A stretch of 46,552 nucleotides of DNA from Marinobacter sp. (GTDB lineage Bacteria > Pseudomonadota > Gammaproteobacteria > Pseudomonadales > Oleiphilaceae). Every line of letters begins with the position of its first letter. The first letter of the stretch is position 1. Location: assembly GCA_030149475.1 (NCBI GenBank), contig JASBRL010000035.1, forward strand, positions 1 to 46,552, read 5' to 3'. The notes beneath the pieces are model-generated. The model was not told where the DNA came from, did no database searches, and worked only from the letters and a program-made list of their open reading frames with translations. Both the position numbers and the translations under genes were made by a program. Below are positions 11,175 through 19,014 of the stretch, piece after piece.

Positions 11175-11203
11175 ATTGTACGAAAAGCCGCTGTGCATTA
11201 CAA
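11175..11203 (-). promoter_or_regulatory. Sigma70-like promoter of rplU-rpmA
   Basis: On the minus strand TTGTAA (11198-11203) and TACAAT (11175-11180) are separated by exactly 17 bases. It faces rplU and is back to back with the ispB promoter at 11210. Confidence 0.65.
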
Positions 11204-11209
11204 GCCAAG

Positions 11210-11238
11210 TTGACACCGGTGTGAGCAATACCTAGCAT
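11210..11238 (+). promoter_or_regulatory. Sigma70-like promoter of ispB
   Basis: A perfect -35 TTGACA (11210-11215) and -10 TAGCAT (11233-11238) are 17 bases apart, about 70 bases before the ispB ATG. Only six bases separate its -35 from the -35 of the rplU promoter, so the two RNA polymerases may compete. Confidence 0.6.
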
Positions 11239-11263
11239 TGCCGCGACCTGCCACCTTTTAACC

Positions 11264-11289
11264 TTAGGAACCTCCTCGGAGGTCCCTTA
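11264..11289. repeat. Palindrome in the ispB leader
   Basis: TTAGGAACCTCC (11264-11275) and GGAGGTCCCTTA (11278-11289) are inverted copies with two mismatches and a 2-base centre. It shares GGAACCTC with the repeat family seen beside ribF, ettA and ponA, and could be a minimal relic of it. In RNA it would form a hairpin about 19 bases upstream of the ispB start codon, so it may affect translation. No ordinary strong ribosome binding site is visible beyond GGA close to the ATG. Confidence 0.45.
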
Positions 11290-11307
11290 CCAACTGGATT
11301 CAGCCGC

Positions 11308-12276
11308 ATGACAGCGCAGCGCATCTACGACACCGTCGCGAACGATTTTTCCCGCGTCAATGACCTGATTATGCAGCGGCTTGCATCGGACGTTCCGATG
11401 GTAGAGAAAATCGCCCAGTACATCGTCGACAGCGGCGGCAAACGATTACGCCCGCTGCTCGTTTTGCTCACCGCCAGGGCAACAGGCTATGAGGGTAATG
11501 ACCACCTGAAACTTGCTGCTGTCATTGAGTTTCTGCACACCGCCACACTGTTACACGATGATGTGGTGGACACGTCGGATCTGCGCCGGGGCAAGGCGAC
11601 CGCGAACGCCCGGTGGGGCAACGCGCCCAGCGTGCTGGTAGGCGACTTCCTATACTCGCGGGCTTTCCAGATGATGGTTGAATTGCAGAGCCTGCCCATT
11701 ATGGACGTGCTGTCAAAGGCAACCGCTGTTATAGCCGAAGGCGAAGTTCTGCAACTGGTGAACGTCAAGAATCCGGGCCTTACCGAGTCGCAGTACATGA
11801 CGGTTATCCATAATAAAACCGCCATGCTGTTCGAAGCGGCCGCGCACACCGGCGCACTGCTCGCGCACGCTCCGGAACCGGTCGCCCGGGCCATGAAGGA
11901 GTATGGCACGCACCTGGGGCTCGCATTTCAACTGGTAGACGATGTTCTGGACTATCGCGGCGACGCTGCCGCTATGGGCAAGAACGTCGGCGACGACCTC
12001 GCTGAAGGCAAGGTGACACTGCCACTGATTCAAGCCATGCTGAACGGCGATGAGGCCACCCGCCTGCTAATCCGCAAGGCAATCCGCCAGGGCGGACTGG
12101 ACGACCTGCCGGCCATTGTCGACATTGTGGAGCAGTCGGGTGCGCTCGACTACACGCTGACGAAGGCTCGGGAGCACGCTGATCTGGCCAGGGCGTGCCT
12201 GAACTCAATTGCGGCCTCTGCGCAACGCGATGCGCTGAACGACCTCACCGAACTGGCGGTCGCCCGGCTTGGCTGA
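11308..12276 (+). CDS. ispB: Octaprenyl diphosphate synthase (polyprenyl synthetase)
   Basis: A trans-prenyltransferase that builds the side chain of ubiquinone from IPP and FPP. The 322-residue product (E. coli 323) has GGKRLRP at residues 43-49, the first aspartate-rich motif HDDVVD at 83-88 and the second (QLVDDVLDY) near residue 212. The small residues in front of the first motif are consistent with a long-chain product, but the exact chain length (C40 or C45) cannot be read reliably. It is divergent from rplU, the Pseudomonas and E. coli arrangement. It uses the IPP made through IspH, encoded at the left edge. Confidence 0.96.
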   Translation: MTAQRIYDTVANDFSRVNDLIMQRLASDVPMVEKIAQYIVDSGGKRLRPLLVLLTARATGYEGNDHLKLAAVIEFLHTATLLHDDVVDTSDLRRGKATANARWGNAPSVLVGDFLYSRAFQMMVELQSLPIMDVLSKATAVIAEGEVLQLVNVKNPGLTESQYMTVIHNKTAMLFEAAAHTGALLAHAPEPVARAMKEYGTHLGLAFQLVDDVLDYRGDAAAMGKNVGDDLAEGKVTLPLIQAMLNGDEATRLLIRKAIRQGGLDDLPAIVDIVEQSGALDYTLTKAREHADLARACLNSIAASAQRDALNDLTELAVARLG

Positions 12277-12304
12277 ACAGCCTGCTCCGGTCCGGCAGCG
12301 TCAG

Positions 12305-13303
12305 TCAGAGCGGTGCCGGACCCAGCGATTCACGGCCATGGGGCGCGGAAAACTCAAGCCGGGGCCCGACGGGGACAATCTGGGTCGGGTTGACGGTTCG
12401 CTGACTCACATAGTAGTGCCGCTTGATCTGCCCGATGTCCACCGTCCCGGAAACACCATCCACCTGATACAGATCTCTCAGATAGCCTGACAGATTGACA
12501 AACTCTGCCAGTCGGTTCCGGTTGCATTTGAAGTGGCTGTAATAGACCGCATCGAACCTTACCAGGGTAGTAAACAGACGCCAGTCCGCCTCGGTCAGCC
12601 GATTGCCAACCAGATACCGCTGCCCGGCCAAACGCTGGTCAAGCCAGTCCAGGGACTCAAACAGCGCCTCGTATGCCTGTTCATAAACGGCCTGGGCCGT
12701 TGCAAACCCTGCCTTGTAAACCCCGTTATTCACCGTGTCATAGACTCGCTCATTCACCTCGCCAATGTCCTGACGCAGTTCGCGGGGATAGAAATCCAGG
12801 TCCGCCCTGACCCCGGGCAAGTCGTCAAACGCCGAATTCAGCATGCGGATGATATCGGCGGACTCGTTGCTGACGATAGCCCCCTGCTTTTTGTCCCATA
12901 AAACCGGAACGGTCACCCGACCGGTATAATCCGGCGCCACGCGGGTGTAGATCTGATGCAGGAAATCCGCGCCGTGAATGTGGTCCCGGTGTTGTGCATC
13001 GTCCCGGCGGAACTCCCAACCGTTTTCAAGCATGTCCGGGTGCACCACACTGACGCCGATGTGTCCGGTGAGTCCCTTCAGGCTCCGGAAAACCAGCGTG
13101 CGATGCGCCCAGGGGCACGCCATGGACACATAAAGATGATAGCGCCCGCTCTGTGCTTCAAAGCCAGCATCGCCGGTCGGGCCGGGCGAACCATCGGTCG
13201 TGACCCAATGCCGGAAGCGGGCCTTTTCACGCTCGAACTTACCACCGGACTTACTGGTATCATACCAGCGGTCTTGCCACTGCCCGTCGACCAATAATCC
13301 CAC
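12305..13303 (-). CDS. yqjG: Glutathionyl-hydroquinone reductase (YqjG/ECM4 family)
   Basis: These glutathione transferase-like enzymes reduce glutathionyl-hydroquinones to hydroquinones using glutathione. From GTG at 13303 the product is 332 residues (E. coli YqjG 328). It begins MGLLVDGQWQDRWYDT as the family does and places the catalytic cysteine at Cys63 in CPWAHR, the position I recall for E. coli YqjG. GGGGAGG sits 5 bases before this GTG. The C-terminal half is the helical GST domain with LTEADWRLFTTLVRFD. The frame continues upstream to an ATG at 13369, which would add a cysteine cluster (CTSCDVC); I judge that less likely. It is divergent from a LysR gene, reminiscent of E. coli yqjG near yhaJ. 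Confidence 0.92.
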   Translation of the reverse strand: MGLLVDGQWQDRWYDTSKSGGKFEREKARFRHWVTTDGSPGPTGDAGFEAQSGRYHLYVSMACPWAHRTLVFRSLKGLTGHIGVSVVHPDMLENGWEFRRDDAQHRDHIHGADFLHQIYTRVAPDYTGRVTVPVLWDKKQGAIVSNESADIIRMLNSAFDDLPGVRADLDFYPRELRQDIGEVNERVYDTVNNGVYKAGFATAQAVYEQAYEALFESLDWLDQRLAGQRYLVGNRLTEADWRLFTTLVRFDAVYYSHFKCNRNRLAEFVNLSGYLRDLYQVDGVSGTVDIGQIKRHYYVSQRTVNPTQIVPVGPRLEFSAPHGRESLGPAPL

Positions 13304-13360
13304 ACGCACCTCCCCGTTCAAATCGTTTGCGCAGACATCGCATGACGTACAATTGCCTGA

Positions 13361-13389
13361 TGTATTCATGAAGACAGTTGTATTCCTGA
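13361..13389. promoter_or_regulatory. Direct repeats, candidate LysR operator
   Basis: TGTATTCATGA at 13361 and TGTATTCCTGA at 13379 match at 10 of 11 positions and start 18 bases apart, so they recur on nearly the same helix face (under two turns). They lie in the 162-base spacer between the reductase and the divergent LysR gene, where the regulator of such a pair usually binds. The first copy contains the palindrome TTCATGAA. Confidence 0.4.
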
Positions 13390-13465
13390 CTATGAAAAGG
13401 GTAACGTCTGGGACTGCCAACCCTCAAACGATGATTTCTGGCCATCTATTTCAGAAAATTCGAAC

Positions 13466-14386
13466 ATGCATACAGCCATCACCATAGACGCACTCAAAGT
13501 GCTCGACGCCATTGACCGCCGCGGCAGCTTTGCGGGAGCGGCCAGCGAACTCTTTCGTGTGCCGTCCGCGGTCAGTTACACCATCCAGAAACTGGAAGAC
13601 GACCTGGGCGTGGCGGTTTTTGACCGAACCGGACACCGTGCCGCACTGACGCCGGCCGGCCGCTACCTGCTGGCGGAGGGGCGTACCCTGCTGGACGCCA
13701 TGGATGCCCTGACGCATACGACACGCCAGGTCGCCCAGGGCTGGGAAACACGACTGAAAATTGCGATCAATACATTATTGCCCGGCGAGGCACTCTACCC
13801 GATTATTCGTTCGTTCTATCAACTGAACGTGCCGGTGGAAGTCCAGCTCCTGGATGAAGTGTTCGCCGGTGCCTGGGATGCCCTTCAGAGCAGGCGTGCT
13901 GACCTGGTGTTCGGTGCCGACCAGATCAGCAAGCCCGCCGGCTCCTACACCACCCAGATTCTGGGTGAAGTACCGTTTGTCTACGCCGTCGCTCCGGATC
14001 ACCCGTTGGTCGAGGCCTCTCAGCCGCTGACGGAGGACCTGATCGCGGAATACCCGGCTGCGGTTGCGGCCGATAGTTCGCGTAGCCTGCCGGCGGGCTC
14101 CGCCGGCATTTTCCGGCGCCAGCCAACATTGACCGTGAGCAATATTGAGCAAAAAATTGCGATCCAGCAGGCGGGACTGGCGGTGGGATGGCTGCCTGAG
14201 CCGCGCATCCGCGAGCAACTGGACGCGGGCACCCTGATTTCCCTGCCGGTCAGTGAACCGAGGCAACCCATTATTCTTCAGCTCGCGCGCCACGCGGAGG
14301 ATCAGGGCAAGGCGCTGATGTGGTTCTGGAAAGAGCTCAGCCAGCCGGGCCGGTTTGCCCGCTGGCTCACACCCGTGACCCGGTAA
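13466..14386 (+). CDS. LysR-family transcriptional regulator
   Basis: A 306-residue regulator with an N-terminal winged helix-turn-helix (about residues 5-65). It shows RRGSFAGAASELFRVPSAVS, then KLEDDLGVAVFDRTGHRAALT, followed by the type 2 periplasmic binding-like effector domain (about 92-295). The gene is divergent from the glutathionyl-hydroquinone reductase and lies 44 bases before the acyltransferase on the same strand. It may control either or both. E. coli has a LysR gene, yhaJ, close to yqjG; that supports a role in sensing quinones or electrophiles, but the effector is not shown by the sequence. Confidence 0.92.
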   Translation: MHTAITIDALKVLDAIDRRGSFAGAASELFRVPSAVSYTIQKLEDDLGVAVFDRTGHRAALTPAGRYLLAEGRTLLDAMDALTHTTRQVAQGWETRLKIAINTLLPGEALYPIIRSFYQLNVPVEVQLLDEVFAGAWDALQSRRADLVFGADQISKPAGSYTTQILGEVPFVYAVAPDHPLVEASQPLTEDLIAEYPAAVAADSSRSLPAGSAGIFRRQPTLTVSNIEQKIAIQQAGLAVGWLPEPRIREQLDAGTLISLPVSEPRQPIILQLARHAEDQGKALMWFWKELSQPGRFARWLTPVTR

Positions 14387-14430
14387 CCGGGCCAGGATTC
14401 GACTTGCAGTACTGTTTCAGGGAGCCCGCA

Positions 14431-15960
14431 ATGCGGCAGTTAACCGAGCTGGACGCTTCGTTTCTTTATCTCGAATCCGATACCGCGCCAATGCACATCG
14501 GTGGCGTCTACCTGTTTAACGGCCGAGACCGCGACGCACCCCTGGCCTACAGCACGTTTGTCGCCTATTTGCGTAGCCGGCTGCATGTGGTGCCGTTTTT
14601 CCGTCAGCGTCTGCGTAACATCCCCCTCCGGCTGGGCCGTCCGTACTGGGTAGACGACCCGGACTTCAGCATTGAACGACACCTCACCTACGTCAACCTG
14701 GGCCAGAATGGCAGGATCGAAAACCTCATGGCACTGGCCTCCCGCATTCTGGAAGAGCCATTAAAAAGAGACCGTCCACTCTGGCACATTACCTTTGTCG
14801 ACGGTTACCGGAGTGACGAAGGGGACGCCGCGAGCCAGGGATTCGCGCTGATCGTACGCCTTCACCATGCGGCCATTGATGCCTTCAGCGGCGAGGAAAT
14901 CATGGGCAAATTGCTGGAGTACTCGCCTGAAGTGAAGCGGATAGCGCCGCCTCAGCCCTGGCACCCGGAACCCGCACCCTCCGATGAGCGGGTCTTCCTC
15001 CAGGCGAGCGCCAACCTCGTCCGCCGTCCATTCCAGTTTGCGTCACTGGCCGGCAGCGCCCTCGAAGCCACCGCCAGGGGCCTGATACAGAAGCAGTTGC
15101 GCAAGCTTCCACTACCCTTCCCCGTGTTTTCAGCACCTCACAGCCCATTCAATCGCCAGATTACGGGCAACCGCAGCATTGTCGCGACCCGTGTCGACCT
15201 CTCACGCCTCAAGGCGATCAAAGCCAGGCTGGGCGACGTCACGCTCAATGATGTCGTGCTCGGGCTGTGTGCGGAAACTCTGCGAAGCTACATGGCCATT
15301 CACGGGGCGGACCTTGGCCGGCCGCTGGTCGCGATGACCCCGATTTCAGTACGTTCCAAAAGCCTGCGGCGGGCGACCGGCAACCAGATGTCCGCGATGT
15401 TGCTGAACCTGGCCACCGACGAGCCGGACCCGGCCCGGCGCATCCGCAGGATACATCGCAACGCCGTCGCGTCCGAGCCCTATCAGGAAGCCATTTCCGC
15501 AGACCGTCTGACCGAACTGGTACCCTCAACGATGCTGGCACTGTCCGCCCGACTCTACTCGGAATTGCAGCTGGCGCAGCGCTATCAGCCAGTATTCAAC
15601 CTGCCCATTACCAATGTGCCCGGACCTCAGGTTCCGCTGTATCTGCGCGGTGCGCGACTGGTTCGCCAATACAATACAGCCCCGTTGTTCGACAGCCTGG
15701 GGCTGGTTATTGTGGCGGTAAGCTACGAGGGTGCACTGACCCTCAACTTCACATTGTGCCCCGACATCGTACCCGACGGTGAAAAACTGCAGTCTCTGAC
15801 AATAGAAAGCCTGACCCGCATAGAAACCGCATCCAGCGCCCTGGAAGAAGAGGGCGTTGACGATCCGCCCATGGACCAACAGGACCCGTCCCTGTCTGAC
15901 GAAATACTGACCCTGATGGAAGGTGTTATTAAAAAATCGTTCCAGAAATTCCGCAGTTGA
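14431..15960 (+). CDS. Wax ester synthase / diacylglycerol acyltransferase family protein
   Basis: Members esterify fatty alcohols or diacylglycerol with acyl-CoA to make storage wax esters or triacylglycerol. From ATG at 14431 (AGGGAG at 14419-14424) the product is 509 residues, slightly above the usual 450-480. Family motifs are LDASFLYLES near the N-terminus, PLW at 116-118, LNDVVLGLC in the middle and ITNVPGP in the C-terminal half. The acyltransferase motif is HHAAIDA (His145, His146, Asp150): both histidines and the aspartate are kept, but the usual glycine after Asp is alanine. The last 50 residues are acidic and then basic, and are not part of the conserved fold. Substrate cannot be deduced; activity is likely but the altered motif leaves some doubt. 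Confidence 0.88.
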   Translation: MRQLTELDASFLYLESDTAPMHIGGVYLFNGRDRDAPLAYSTFVAYLRSRLHVVPFFRQRLRNIPLRLGRPYWVDDPDFSIERHLTYVNLGQNGRIENLMALASRILEEPLKRDRPLWHITFVDGYRSDEGDAASQGFALIVRLHHAAIDAFSGEEIMGKLLEYSPEVKRIAPPQPWHPEPAPSDERVFLQASANLVRRPFQFASLAGSALEATARGLIQKQLRKLPLPFPVFSAPHSPFNRQITGNRSIVATRVDLSRLKAIKARLGDVTLNDVVLGLCAETLRSYMAIHGADLGRPLVAMTPISVRSKSLRRATGNQMSAMLLNLATDEPDPARRIRRIHRNAVASEPYQEAISADRLTELVPSTMLALSARLYSELQLAQRYQPVFNLPITNVPGPQVPLYLRGARLVRQYNTAPLFDSLGLVIVAVSYEGALTLNFTLCPDIVPDGEKLQSLTIESLTRIETASSALEEEGVDDPPMDQQDPSLSDEILTLMEGVIKKSFQKFRS

Positions 15961-16270
15961 GGAAGTGCTGATTAATTTCCCGGAGAGCACCACGGACAGG
16001 CAACAACGTACGGATGGGGGACGTACGCTTGAGGTGCCTCGAAAAACCGGAACAGATACGCATCCGCGTGTGCATGGCTGCATCAGGCGCGTTCGCCGCA
16101 GCATGGAATATTATAAATTAAATCAATGAACTGCGTGAAATTCAGGCGATTTATTGCGGATTTTGTAAAAAATTGTTGAATTAATTGGCGATTGATTTAA
16201 CTTTGTAAGCTCAGATATGTATGAAATAACGGCCTGTTTTCTGTTCCTCGCGTCGGCCACAGGAGGCCTC
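15961..16270 (+). other. 310-base gap with AT-rich promoter-like stretch
   Basis: No gene is seen. The first 140 bases look like ordinary spacer. From about 16105 to 16225 the sequence becomes strikingly AT-rich compared with its surroundings. It holds a possible sigma70 promoter for the small gene that follows: TTGATT at 16192-16197 and TATGTA at 16216-16221, 18 bases apart. AGGAGG at 16261-16266 is the ribosome binding site of the next gene. Confidence 0.4.
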
Positions 16271-16474
16271 ATGGACACGCAAATCCGTACCGGTGAAGCT
16301 GGCCCGGTTCCCTTTCGCAGCAGCCGATTTTTCTGTGTCGGCGGACAATGGTATTTCACCACGCGGGAAGGTTTCGACAGCGGCCCGTTCGCTTCACGGA
16401 GCCGGGCGGAGATCGGCCTGAAGCGTTTCCTTCATGTCGTCCAACTGCTGCCCGAAGAAGCGCGCGTACATTAG
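16271..16474 (+). CDS. Small conserved protein of unknown function (DUF6316-like)
   Basis: A 67-residue protein starting at ATG 16271, 4 bases after a perfect AGGAGG. The core reads RSSRFFCVGGQWYFTTREG followed by GPFASRSRAEIGLKRFL. It resembles short proteins common in Pseudomonas and relatives that I recall as DUF6316; this attribution is from memory and no biochemical role is known. No signal peptide or membrane segment. The aromatic strand pattern followed by a short helix suggests a compact alpha/beta unit. It is downstream of the acyltransferase but probably has its own promoter, and converges with pgpA. Confidence 0.75.
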   Translation: MDTQIRTGEAGPVPFRSSRFFCVGGQWYFTTREGFDSGPFASRSRAEIGLKRFLHVVQLLPEEARVH

Positions 16475-16509
16475 CCACGCCATAGGGCAATGGCTTTGGC
16501 CGGGTGGTC

Positions 16510-17040
16510 TCAGATCATCCCGGGTAAAAGCCAGTAGTCAACCAGCGCCAGACTGCCGAGAGCCATTAATCCCGCCAGCACATCGTCAAACATGATACCG
16601 ATTCCACCGGGCATCTGCTCATCAAACCAGCTAATGGGCCACGGTTTGAGAATGTCGAACAGCCGGAACAGTAAGAACGCGATCAGAACCCCCTGCAGGG
16701 TGTCCGGATGAAAGCCCAGGACGATCCACATGCCGACAAACTCATCCCAGACAATACCGCCATGATCGTGCACCTTCAGGTCCCGGGCGGTGCGACCGCA
16801 GAGCCAGATCCCGACCACAAAGGCCAGTCCGACCAGTGTCCAGTAAAGCGCCGGCGGTAACCAGAAAAACAGGAAATACAACGGAATTGCGACCAGACTG
16901 CCCCAGGTTCCCGGCGCTCTCCGGGCCGCGCCACTGCCAAAACCAAAGGCCAGCAGGTGGACCGGATCCCGAAGGAACCCCGGCGGCAGTACCTGCTGGG
17001 GAACCTCTGTCTCGTCCGGCGTGGGCGGCGTTACCGACAT
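16510..17040 (-). CDS. pgpA: Phosphatidylglycerophosphatase A
   Basis: PgpA removes the phosphate from phosphatidylglycerol phosphate in the inner membrane, the last step of phosphatidylglycerol synthesis. From ATG at 17040 the product is 176 residues (E. coli 172) with APGTWGSL near residue 43, IVWDEFVGMW, FRLFDILKPWPI and FDDVLAGL, the conserved acidic residues of the family, and several hydrophobic segments. The start overlaps the thiL end by 10 bases and is preceded by GGAGGTGGAGC. The gene is last in the nrdR-rib-nusB-thiL-pgpA run, as in Pseudomonas. Confidence 0.95.
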   Translation of the reverse strand: MSVTPPTPDETEVPQQVLPPGFLRDPVHLLAFGFGSGAARRAPGTWGSLVAIPLYFLFFWLPPALYWTLVGLAFVVGIWLCGRTARDLKVHDHGGIVWDEFVGMWIVLGFHPDTLQGVLIAFLLFRLFDILKPWPISWFDEQMPGGIGIMFDDVLAGLMALGSLALVDYWLLPGMI

Positions 17041-17996
17041 GCTCCACCTCCAAAATGATCGTAACCGCCCGCGGCAACGCACCGGTCGCCGTTCGCATCC
17101 CGGCACCATAATCCGGGCTCCGGCAATACCTCGCCAATCACCGTAACCCGATCGACAGCGCTGACCCGCTCCAAACCTGCCCACTCTGTCGGTGGCAGCG
17201 TAAAACACAGCTCATAATCGTCACCCCCCGAAAGCGCCAGCTCAAGCGCCCGATCCGGCGCGAGCACCTGCAACGGGGCTGAAAGCGGTAATTTCCGGGC
17301 ATCTATCCGGGCACCCACAGCCGACGCGGTCAGGATGTGCTGCAAGTCAGCCCGCAGCCCATCTGAAATATCAATCGCCGCCGTGGCGCGCCCGCGCAAA
17401 GTCTGACCCAGACTTAACCGGGGTTGCGGGTGATGGTAGCGGGATAGCAACCACTGCACATCGCACGAATCATTGTCACTATCCAGCCACAACAACGCCG
17501 CGGCGGCATCACCCAGAGTGCCGGACACACACACCAGGTCGCCCGCGCTGGCACCAGACCGGGTTAACGCCGAGCCGGCTGGCACGGTGCCATGAGCCTG
17601 AATACTGATCGTCAGGGGCCCCCGGGTGGTGTCACCGCCGGCCAGTGTCAGGCCAAAGGCCTGCGCGGCCTGCCGCATACCCTGCGCAAACCCGGTCAGC
17701 CAGTCCGGCTTTGCGTCTGGCAGGGTCAGCGCCAGGGTAAAACACACCGGATCAGCGCCCATGGCCGCCAGATCACTGGTCGCAATCGCCAGACTGCGCC
17801 AGCCCAGAAAAACGGGATTGTAATTCAGGGGAAAGTGAACGCCCTCAACCAGCGTGTCGATCGAAAACACCAACTGGCTGCCGGGCTCAACGATCTGCAC
17901 GGCACAGTCATCACCCAGCCCCAGCGGCAGCAGCGGAGATGCCGTCGCTTCCGCCACGGGCTGGAATACCTGGCGAATCAGATCAAATTCACCCAT
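17031..17996 (-). CDS. thiL: Thiamine-monophosphate kinase
   Basis: ThiL phosphorylates thiamine monophosphate to thiamine diphosphate. The 321-residue product has the PurM/ThiL two-domain layout. It starts GEFDLIRQVF and contains LGLGDDCAV with metal-binding aspartates near residues 28-30, SIDTLVEGVHF, SDLAAMGADP, the glycine-rich AGGDTTRGPL, the second-domain DISDGLRADL and the C-terminal SGGDDYELCF. It lies 3 bases after nusB and overlaps pgpA, so it is almost surely cotranscribed with both. No good ribosome binding site is visible; translation may be coupled to nusB. Confidence 0.97.
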   Translation of the reverse strand: MGEFDLIRQVFQPVAEATASPLLPLGLGDDCAVQIVEPGSQLVFSIDTLVEGVHFPLNYNPVFLGWRSLAIATSDLAAMGADPVCFTLALTLPDAKPDWLTGFAQGMRQAAQAFGLTLAGGDTTRGPLTISIQAHGTVPAGSALTRSGASAGDLVCVSGTLGDAAAALLWLDSDNDSCDVQWLLSRYHHPQPRLSLGQTLRGRATAAIDISDGLRADLQHILTASAVGARIDARKLPLSAPLQVLAPDRALELALSGGDDYELCFTLPPTEWAGLERVSAVDRVTVIGEVLPEPGLWCRDANGDRCVAAGGYDHFGGGACR

Positions 17997-17999
17997 ACA

Positions 18000-18500
18000 T
18001 TAACGAGGGCGGGTTTCAGCCAGCCGGACCCGGCGACTGAGCTTGTCCAGGATACTGTTGACGAACTTGTGGCCTTCGGTGCCCCCGAAGCGCTTCGCCA
18101 TTTCGATACCTTCATTGATCACGACTTTGTAGGGCACATCAATCCGGTGCTTGAGTTCATAGGCCCCCAACCGGACGATGGCCAGCTCGACCGGGTCCAC
18201 TTCCTGTAGTGGCCGATCAAGGAACGGCTCCAGCGTACGGTCCAGGTCAGCCTGCTCACGATGCACACCGCGCAACAGATCCCGAAAATAGGCGGAATCG
18301 ACATTGCTCATGTCATTGTCGACCATAAACTCCGCCTCGATATCGGCAATCGGACTTTTGCTGAAGTGGCGCTGATAAAGGCCTTGCATGGCCAGAATGC
18401 GCGCACGGCGACGCTCACCGGCCTTCGGCTGCCCGGAACCGGGCTGCGGCAACGGTGTCTGGTCAATCGGATGCCCGGTGTCGTCAGATTCCGTCATCAT
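18000..18500 (-). CDS. nusB: Transcription antitermination factor NusB
   Basis: NusB binds boxA RNA with S10 in rRNA antitermination complexes. The product is 166 residues, about 25 longer than E. coli NusB because of a proline- and glutamine-rich N-terminal extension before [17 protein letters not shown]. The all-helical core has [22 protein letters not shown] and the signature [26 protein letters not shown] in the C-terminal half. The start overlaps the ribH stop (ATGA). Confidence 0.96.
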   Translation of the reverse strand: MMTESDDTGHPIDQTPLPQPGSGQPKAGERRRARILAMQGLYQRHFSKSPIADIEAEFMVDNDMSNVDSAYFRDLLRGVHREQADLDRTLEPFLDRPLQEVDPVELAIVRLGAYELKHRIDVPYKVVINEGIEMAKRFGGTEGHKFVNSILDKLSRRVRLAETRPR

Positions 18501-18973
18501 TCACCCAGCTTCCTGAAAAGACTGACCATCTCAAGGGCTGTCACCGCAGCTTCGGCACCTTTATTGCCGGCCTTGGTCCCTGAGCGCTCGATGGCCTGTT
18601 CAATGGAGTCAACGGTCAGAACACCGAAACTTACCGGCACGTTGGTCTCCAGACTGATCGCCCCCAGGCCACTGGATGCCTCACCGGCCACGTAGTCAAA
18701 GTGCGGCGTGCCCCCACGAATGACCGCGCCCAGTGCGACGATCGCATCGTACTGGCCGGTTTCGGCGACACGCTTGGCCGCCAGCGGCATTTCATAGGCG
18801 CCCGGCACACGCACCAGCGTGATCTGGTCATCGCTGATTCCGTGGCGTCGCAACGTATCGATCGCGCCCTCCACCAGGCTTTCTACCACAAAACCGTTGA
18901 ATCGGCCCACCACCAGCGCAAACCGGCCCGAGCACTGGGTAAAATCACCTTCGATTACTTTGATATCCGCCAT
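18497..18973 (-). CDS. ribH: 6,7-dimethyl-8-ribityllumazine synthase
   Basis: Lumazine synthase condenses DHBP with the pyrimidine made by the RibD branch. The 158-residue product matches the family (E. coli 156). It contains [26 protein letters not shown] and the active-site segment [17 protein letters not shown] with the catalytic histidine near residue 90. AGGAG is spaced 6 bases before the ATG. It lies between the DHBP synthase and nusB. Its product needs riboflavin synthase, which is missing from this cluster. Confidence 0.97.
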   Translation of the reverse strand: MADIKVIEGDFTQCSGRFALVVGRFNGFVVESLVEGAIDTLRRHGISDDQITLVRVPGAYEMPLAAKRVAETGQYDAIVALGAVIRGGTPHFDYVAGEASSGLGAISLETNVPVSFGVLTVDSIEQAIERSGTKAGNKGAEAAVTALEMVSLFRKLGE

Positions 18974-19014
18974 TTCGGGCTCCTGTCATGGCCTCGCCGT
19001 CGGGCCAGGATGAT

